A stretch of 64,000 nucleotides of DNA, from positions 4,122,601 to 4,186,600 of the forward strand of contig CM049319.1 in the NCBI GenBank assembly GCA_026874595.1, in the 5' to 3' direction. The DNA is from Sipunculus nudus. Lineage: Eukaryota > Annelida > Sipuncula > Golfingiida > Sipunculidae. Below the pieces are notes generated by a model. It was not told the DNA's origin. It worked only from the letters and a program-made list of their open reading frames with translations, and did no database searches. Made by a program: the position numbers and the translations under genes. Positions 52,401-61,400 of this stretch are shown here, piece after piece. The number at the start of each line of letters is the position of its first letter. Within the stretch, counting starts at the first letter, position 1.

Positions 52401-55400
52401 TATTCAAACAAGAGTAGCATGTTAAGCTAATGATATGGCCTTTCAATGATATAATGTTAACATCTACTTGATCTCATCTACAGATATTTACTTGAAGATC
52501 AGTTAAAAGGCCCATCAAGTACAGATGGTTACATCAGAGCACTAAACAAGGGCTGTCGCTGTTTAGAATGTAAGTATATCCCAAAACAGGTCAAAACTTC
52601 AAGGCTAATTAACAATAATGACTCTGGGTTGGGACAAAGCTTAGATTAATAATATATTTTAAATTGAAGGGTATAGGTATAAATTGGGGGAACTTGACAG
52701 CAAATCGTGAAAATTTCATATGATACTCAGAAGTTCAAGTTAAAGCCAAAATAGCTGTTGTGACATCTGGTTTATTCATGTAATGGTTACTTTTCTACAA
52801 AAAAAACAAAGAATAATAATTTGTAATTGAATAAAAGTATAAAAGTTGTAATTAGTAATCATACTTGGCTGTAGGGGGTGCTGTCACCAGAGGCACACTT
52901 TATTTCTTGGCTTGAATACTAGTATATGAACACCACATGTAATGTGGTGTCAACTTATTCATCCTTTTGATGAAGAAAGTCACAGTTGTTTGGAAGAAAG
53001 TTGAGGAAGTGAGTATGATATGCTAGTTTCATTTTGGAAGAGAGCAAGAAAAAGGAGGGAAGTAGACTAAACTCAGGGTATGATGGTGAAGGTGCAAACA
53101 TGAGGAAGGATTAAAAAGTGTCCAGTGTTATAAACAAAAACATTACTGCGATAGCAACAGCAATAAAGGTTTCATCAACACAATTCTTGTTATGATAAGA
53201 TATATTATTTGTAGTTAATTTAGGGGTTCTTTTACATTTTCAGTGGACTGTTGGGATGGCCCAAACGACGACCCCGTGATTTATCATGGCCACACACTCA
53301 CATCCAAAATCTCCTTCAAATCTGTGATTGAAGCAGTCAACGAGCATGCCTTCGTGCATTCAGAGTGAGTTATACCCCTCTCCCCTCTCATAAAATCAAA
53401 CCATATGAACCAATACAAATTCTTAAAATAGTTTCAAAACACTTTAGAAATCAATAGGATTTATAATCAAAAGAGCATACTTTAAGCTGTAATGTAAGTC
53501 ATACTGAAAACAGCACTGCAACAGGTGTCTTTACTATCACAACAGTATTGCCTTAAAGGACATGTACAAAATTGGTCTAAATATGATTCTAAAAATTTTC
53601 TTAAAACTGACGGTGACACCACAAGTTTGATTAGCCAAGTAATAGCATAGGATTAAAAGCTGTGTGCAGCAATAAGCATTGTTGTACAGCTTTATGTATT
53701 ATCTAGTGTTTTCATGTGGCTTAAATATTTAAAAGTAGGTGTGCATTTGTGAAAGCTGATGTGTTTTTAGCTCAGCTGACTTTCAGTCAAGCTGAGCTAT
53801 AGCGATCACTCTTTGTCCGTCGTCCGTCTGTCCGTCCGTCTGTCCGTTAACCTGGCACAAATCGTAACCGCTGGACTTAGAATCTTGTAACTTTACATTC
53901 TGAGAGGTCAATGAAAAATCTCCTTGGAAACCAGAAATTAGGTCTCTGTTACCCATATCCATCGAGATATGGGGCCCCAAAGTACCCCCCAGAGTAGTAA
54001 AAAAAATTCATACAAAAACTTCAATATCTCAATAACTACATCACTGATGGTCATGATTTTTGGCATACATATTGATCAAGGGGTGTTTCATCAGTTCTTG
54101 CAGACTGGTGGCACAACCTGTATTTGTTCGGGTTTTTTTATGATTTTTTCCTCTATTTTTGAGACCTTTAAGGATGCTGTCATCTGTTAGCGCGGCACAA
54201 ATCGTAACGACTGGACCTAGAATCTTCATTCTCGATACACTGAGAGACCTATGAAAAGTCTCCATGGAAACCAGAAATTAGGTCTCTGTTACCCATATCC
54301 TTCGAGCTATGGGGCCCCAAAGTACCCCCCAGAGTAGTCAAAAATTTCATACACTGATGGGCATGATTTTAGGCATACATATTGATCATGAGCTGTTCCA
54401 TCAGTTTCTGCAGACTGGGTGCGCCACCTCTATTTTTTCAAATTTTTACGAAATTTTTTTCTCTTTTTTTGAGACCTTTAAAGATGTGGTTATCTGTCAA
54501 CAGGGTACAAATTGCAACAACTGGACCTAGAAACTTCATTCTTGTCATGCAAGGAGGCCCATGAAGAGTGCCTGTGGAAACTTGAAATTAGGTCTCTGTT
54601 ACCCATAACCTTCAAGCTATAGGACTCTGAAGTATCCCTCAGAATAATGGACAATTTGATACAAAAGCTGAAGTATCTGAACAATTTATGCGGAGATCAC
54701 CATGATTCTTTGCATGGATATTGACCATTAAGTGTTTTTATTAGTTTCTGCAGATTGGTGGAGCCACCTGTATTTTTGTATCCTCCAAAACGAAGTTTTG
54801 CAGATACTATTTTTTTGACCGGGTTCCTCCGCAGCTGCCACGTTTGTTTCCAGAGAGCTCCTCTGAGAAAAATGGACCGATTTTTCCGAAACTTACACCA
54901 ATTATCTAGTCACATGTCAACTAGTGCCTAACCAATTTGTGTTGACCTCTGACCTTTCCCCTCTATCCAGCATCCATTTGTGCGTCTGTTTCCACACATA
55001 AACCCTCATATCTCGGGAACCAATTGACCAATCAGGAAATAAAATTTATACAAATGTAGCTCTTGGATTGCTTTATAACATACACAAAAATGCTGGCACC
55101 ACCTGTAACCATGTTTGCACAGTGTCCATCTGTTCATCTGCCTTGGGTTAAAATCACTCATATCTCGGCAGTGGTTTGACATATCTGCCTAAAATTTTGC
55201 AGTTTTATACATCCTGGATAGCTTTCTTGATTTTATGACAGGTGGTGCCACCTACTTTCTAGTTTACGCTGCAGACATCCGAGCTCATATCTCGGGAACC
55301 GTTTGAATGATTGGGCCAAAATTTTGCATGTGTATAGATCTCACATAGGTCTTTATCATACACAAAACTGGAGGGGCCACCTGCAACCATTTTTGCACAC

Positions 55401-58400
55401 CGTCTGTCTGTTTGTCTGCCGTTGGCTAAAATCACTCATATACATGTAGTGGTTTGACTTTTCTGCCTAAAATTTTGCATATGTATACAACTTGGACAGC
55501 TTTCTGGATTTGTGGTAGGTGGCACAACCAACATACACATTTAGGCTGCAGACATCCATGCTAATATGCAACATACCTCACTCTATTTCCCCTTGCCACT
55601 CAATCCATGCCTCACTTCAACCGTCCACTCTGATTTTGGCGGATACACGTGGTCACTTGTCGGCTACCCGTATTCTAGTTTTCAAAGTCTACACATTTTT
55701 TCTCTATTTTTGAGATATATAAATAAAGACTAAATCTTGGCCTGTTGGTTAATCTGTTTGATGCTTCAGTTGAATGGGTATATACTACCATTCTGATGAT
55801 AAAATTTCCTTTAGCGAATCTCTTCCCTGTCAGCTGAGCGACATGACCCATGGGTCACTTGTTTATTTGTGTTGTTTATCAGCCTGCCACCAGATGGAGT
55901 TAGAATACACTGAAGTTTGCCGTCTATTTCAGGTACCCTGTGATATTATCCCTTGAGAACCACTGTAGCATCAAACAGCAGCAAGCCATAGCTCACCATC
56001 TGAAAACGATACTGGGAGACAAGTTGTACTCAGAGACCCCCGAGGAGAACCGCGAGACTTTACCATCACCAAAAGACCTCCAGGGAAAAATACTCATCAA
56101 GGTAAACATTAAGACAGCTAATAGGTGGCACTGTCTGTTCAGTTAGGATGAAGATAACCATGGATGATACTTAATTATTAAGCTATTTATATTTAAGCTT
56201 CATTATGCATGGAACTGGGAAAAAAAGAGCATATTGAACCTGAAGTCAGAATAAGATAATATCTCTTAGATTCTAAAGATTTCACTTTATTACCTGAAGC
56301 AACTTGTAAGGAAAGAATAATAGACCCACAGCTTCAAAGTGCTGTGTGTTACTCACTACAACCTAGGAAAAGGCATTGTTAAAATATGTGTCAGAACCTA
56401 CACACACACAAATCTATTAAAGTTACCACACTGGAGAAAGAATAATTGTATTTTAACTGAAGTCATATTTTACCCTTGATTCATTGTTGATGTGTATGTT
56501 AAGGGTATCACTTAAATACATTTTCTTAATTAATCTGATAAGAGTTTATTCCAACTGCTTTAGATATGGCCATGCACTGATGTAGCATTTGTATGCTATA
56601 TGAGTCAATTGTGTTGTACCAGAAAGTATGCATTGATATGAACAAGGATATGGCTACGGTTGAAAATTGTACCAGCCGCATGAGTAATACTGCATCCTTT
56701 AGTATAACAGCTCTAACTTTGAGAAATATGTATTAATATTTGTTTATGAATGCAGCAAGGACCATGTCTTGTTCAAATTTTAAACCTGTGTTATATTGTT
56801 TCAGTGCAAGAAACTGCCACCAGATTCAGACCAGTCTGAAGGCTATGTAACAGATGAAGATGAGGGTGAATCAGATAGGAAAAAGCATAATAAAAGGGTA
56901 AGTACCGTTAAATTCCTAGCAGAAGTCGCACCCTTAATAGACTGTCCTACAAAATCATAAAGGAAAAGCATTGAAAGGTGTGTAATGTAAAACTCCTAGT
57001 TGTGGCTTTAATAAAGCATTATACAAAATTATATAGGGATAATCATAATAAAAGATTAGGTACCGTTAAATATCTGGTTGAAGTTGTATCCGTAATAGAG
57101 CATTCAAAATCAGACTTGTAAAGCATGATAAAAGGCTTAGTACAGACAAAGTACAGAATTCCACAAAGAAATACAGTATATGCAAGGCAGATGTTTATTA
57201 CCATTTCCATGACTAGTCTATTATTACTGGACAGTTCTTGGGTCTCTTTGCTTTCACTCGGTTCATCTACAGTTTGTCAACTAAGTGATGACCACTTAAT
57301 GTTTTTGGATGATTTAAAAAATAAACAAGAGTAATAAAAAATGAAAAAAGTGCTGCAATTAAAGAAAGAAGTATTTGCATACTTGCCTAAGAAGAAACCA
57401 CACATAATTTTGCACTTTTTTTGTCAGAATTTTTCACTAATTTTTCTTTTTTTTGAAAGAAGTATAGCCTGTCAGTCAAATATAAAATAAAAAACTACCT
57501 GCACAGCCACCATTTTGTTAACTTAATGTTATAATGTCAGACCGTTTATGTCAAGAAATTATATGCACACGAGGACCTAAAATTGATTATCAAAGTGGGA
57601 TAGTCATTTTTGTAAGGATGATGCCAGGTAGGGTTTTAGTGTATAAGGGACCATCGTTGTTTCAGTGGACCATTATCTAATACAGTGCTGGTTTTCTCCA
57701 CAGGAGGGTGCAGTAAAGAAACACAAGTTAGCCAAAGAACTGTCAGATCTAGTCAACTACTGCAAGTCTGTTCGATTTGAAGACTTCCAGGTATCCCTGC
57801 AGACACGTAAGTATCCATCATTAATTATAGCTTGTTCCAAAGACTAAATCACTGTTAAACCTGTCAAAACCTGATTCAGATTTAGAATGTACAGCATCTT
57901 GTGTCAAGGGTTTGCATACCTGTCTCATAATATTTGTCTGTCTTTGAAATTTAACTTTTGTCTTATAAATTTAACTTTTGATTTTACATGCCAGGAAATG
58001 TAGCCACTAATGGTTTAGCATAGTTACATATTATGCACCACTGCAAAGAATGCTTCTGGACCTACATTTAGTTTACCATAAAACATCTTGTTTAATTAGT
58101 CCCACATAATGGTTCCTATGGTTGTAAGTTAATCATATTGTTGTCTTTTTTGTGTGATATTTATTTTGTTTGTTTAATGTTTAAATAATGAAACCAAAAT
58201 GCAGTACAATTTCATCATGACAAAGTCATTGATGTGAAAGAAATTCAATATATTTATACACAGTTCTGTAAGTATGGTAAAAAATTAAAATGTAAAATTT
58301 TCTTATTATTGAAATATTCATTGTAGCTTTCATACCCTTTTTGTTAAGAAAATCTTGACAAATCAGTTTTTGTATTTTAGAATCCTACTGTGAGATGTGC

Positions 58401-61400
58401 TCGTTCAGTGAGTCCACGGCTCTGAAGCTGGCCAACGCGTGCCCTGAGGAGTTTGTGAACCACAACAAGCGCTTCCTGTCCCGAATATACCCTAACGCCA
58501 TGAGAGTGGACTCAAGCAACTTTAATCCTCAGGACCTATGGAACTGTGGCTGCCAAATAGGTAAGGAAACGCCAAAGAGTGTGACATGACCAAAGTAATT
58601 TTGCCTTTGGAGTGATCCGTCAGATTGTTTTGTGCATGTGCTGTGTGCTTCCTCCAAAACATTGTGACCTTGTCATTGCAGCACCATGGCTAGCTGCAGA
58701 TGGCAATGCAACAGTTTCCTTGTTGTGTTGCAGACCCACCATAGGATTCATTGGGATTATAACACAAAACAATCTGTTACTCTTAGAAAGGAAATTGAAT
58801 AAAAATATTATCCATGGTTTCAACATGCCCATGTTCACATTAAATTGCATGGTGAAATGCCTGTATTCTAAATTAATCATTTGGGAAAGCTTGAAGCACC
58901 TGTTACAACAATGACTGATGTATATGTCTGGAGAGAACTGAAGCAAAAAAAGCTTGGTAGACATCTTGCATTTGGCGGCAGTACTGTGTGATGCTTCAGA
59001 TCTGTGTACTATTATGTACTTATTTTCACTTCCTGGATTTAAAACAGTGCTGTGAATAGGAAAGCAATGTTTTCCAATGGACAAATATTCAATAAACATA
59101 GATGAAACATAATCAGTGGAAATATGTTAAATTGCACGCTTGCGTACTGAGGGTTATAATCATAGGTCAATGCTGGGGCAATCTATGGACTGCACATTGC
59201 GCCAATCAGTACAAAAAAAGTAATTGAGGAGTCCATTTTTTTTCGCTGAACCATGGCTAGTTAGCAGGACTAAAACAAGATGAGCAGTGAGCTTCTTTTA
59301 TATAACAACTTCTGAAATGGCCAAATTGGTGTGAATATCTGGTTTATTTAATGTTTTGGAGCTAGCAATAGTCCAAACAGATCAGGCGTGAACAACTCCA
59401 CACTTGGGTTTCTCAGATGGTCAAATAGTTACAAGGGCTAGTGGTTTTTAGTCAAAGAATTGTCCACCAGATGGCAGTGCTGATTGATAGTGATGTGATC
59501 TAGCATAAGTAAAAAATATGCAAATATTAATATAAAAACACATTATATAGCAGAACGCCTTAGAATAATTTAGTTGTATATTTCAATTGTATGTATAGAC
59601 TTTTATCACACCATATTGATCCATTGATCCTGTATTTTCAATATAAATAAAATAAGTCTTAAAATATTTATTTGTATATTGTAGATTATTTAATTTTTAT
59701 ACTGTTAATATTTTCAGTGGCCCTTAACTACCAGACAGCAGGGCTGATGATGGATTTGAACACAGGGCGGTTTAAACAAAATGGAGGTTGTGGTTATGTG
59801 TTAAAGCCAGCCATAATGAGAGACGAGATTGCTTACTTCAGTGCCAACACACGAGACGTCATACCAGGCATCTCACCACAAATACTGCATATCAAGGTCA
59901 GTCTGATCATGTCATAGAACAAAACCTAAACCCACCAGTAAACCCTCTTGACGAAATTTCAAGGGTTGGAGTGCCAGCCAGGACAAAATTTGTCTGGACA
60001 TTTGTCTTTTGATAAAGATATCATCATGGTTTGCCGTATAGGATACATCAAATATACATATATAAATAAGATGCATAATACACATACTCATTGTACACAT
60101 ACTCTAGGAAGCGATGGTATGGGAGAAATTCTCATCCAATCAAAACCCTTAAGATGTGACCCCCTTGGACTAAACCCTATCCCTTTAGTGCATTCTAAGA
60201 TAAACTGTTGTAGACATGAAGTTCTCTACCCCCCCCCCCCCCCCAATGTCAACAATATGAATGGATAGTTATAACCAGAGATAGAAACTCTCTTTCCTGT
60301 GAAAACAACTGAAGACAGAAATAAATCACTTACACATCACCCACCATGATAATTTTATAAACCACTCGCTCACTGGCCTGTTTTGTAAAATTCCCAATGG
60401 TTTAATGAAACAAATATTTGATAATATTATAAAGTGCTAGCCTTTCAATCCATTCTGTTATTCCATGGTTTTAAACTATTTAATGATGTGAACTTTAATT
60501 TGATTGACAGGTAATTAGTGGTCATCAGTTTCCAAAACCTAAAGGATCTGGTGCCAAAGGAGACGTGACAGATCCCTACGTGTCTGTCGAAGTGTTCGGT
60601 ATCCCAGCAGATTGTGCCGAGGAAAGAACCAAGACCATACAACACAACGGTAGGTCACAACAGTAGGTCATAACAAAAGGTCATCAGTGACCAAAACCAT
60701 ACAACATAATGGTAGGGGTTCCCAGTTTTAGGCTGCTAAATACTTAAAAGTAAAAACATATTTCTGTACCTGAGAAGGTGAACTCTTGTTAGTAAGTTTA
60801 AATGCCAGATTTATCCAGAAAAATGGGATATTTGAAGTTAGGTCTGCTTACAAATCTTGAAAAACTAGTCCTGCTCTAGTGTCACCACCTGCATTTCACA
60901 TGATAGGGCCAAGATCTTGATAGTATTCATGTGTAGTGATTACATAATAGTATAATTGTGTAAAAAGTAAAAGTGTGTTTAAGTATGATTGTAACAGCAG
61001 TAGTGCACACCTTCATGAAAAACTTCAACTTAAGGGTAGGTTTAGAGAGGTTTATTACCATTCAGTGTGTAGTTTTGCTTAATGTAACTGAATATATTTA
61101 ATTACTTGGAATTCCAGCATGTATCTATAAATAACATTGTTAATCCTTTTCAGGTTACAACCCAATATTTGATGAGAGTTTTGAGTTCCAAGTAAACCTG
61201 CCAGAACTGGCTTTGGTTCGATTCTGTGTCCTCGATGACGACTTCATTGGAGATGAGTTTATCGGTCAATACACCATTCCTTTTGAATGCATCCAAACAG
61301 GTGAATCTAAACAGTAGCTTTTTAGTTCATCTATTCCACATAGCTAATTGTATCCAAAGAGGCCTCAAGTTAAACTTACTAATCTTCAGAGTCAATGTCA

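Noticed and set aside
58612-59099. Overlapping open frames on both strands (100 and 159 codons) after exon 12
   Set aside because: They lie in an intron, overlap antisense to each other and show no family similarity or supporting splice sites.
60230-60244. C homopolymers here and at 12002, 22795, 23904 and 41750
   Set aside because: Low-information runs, possibly with length errors; no function inferred.
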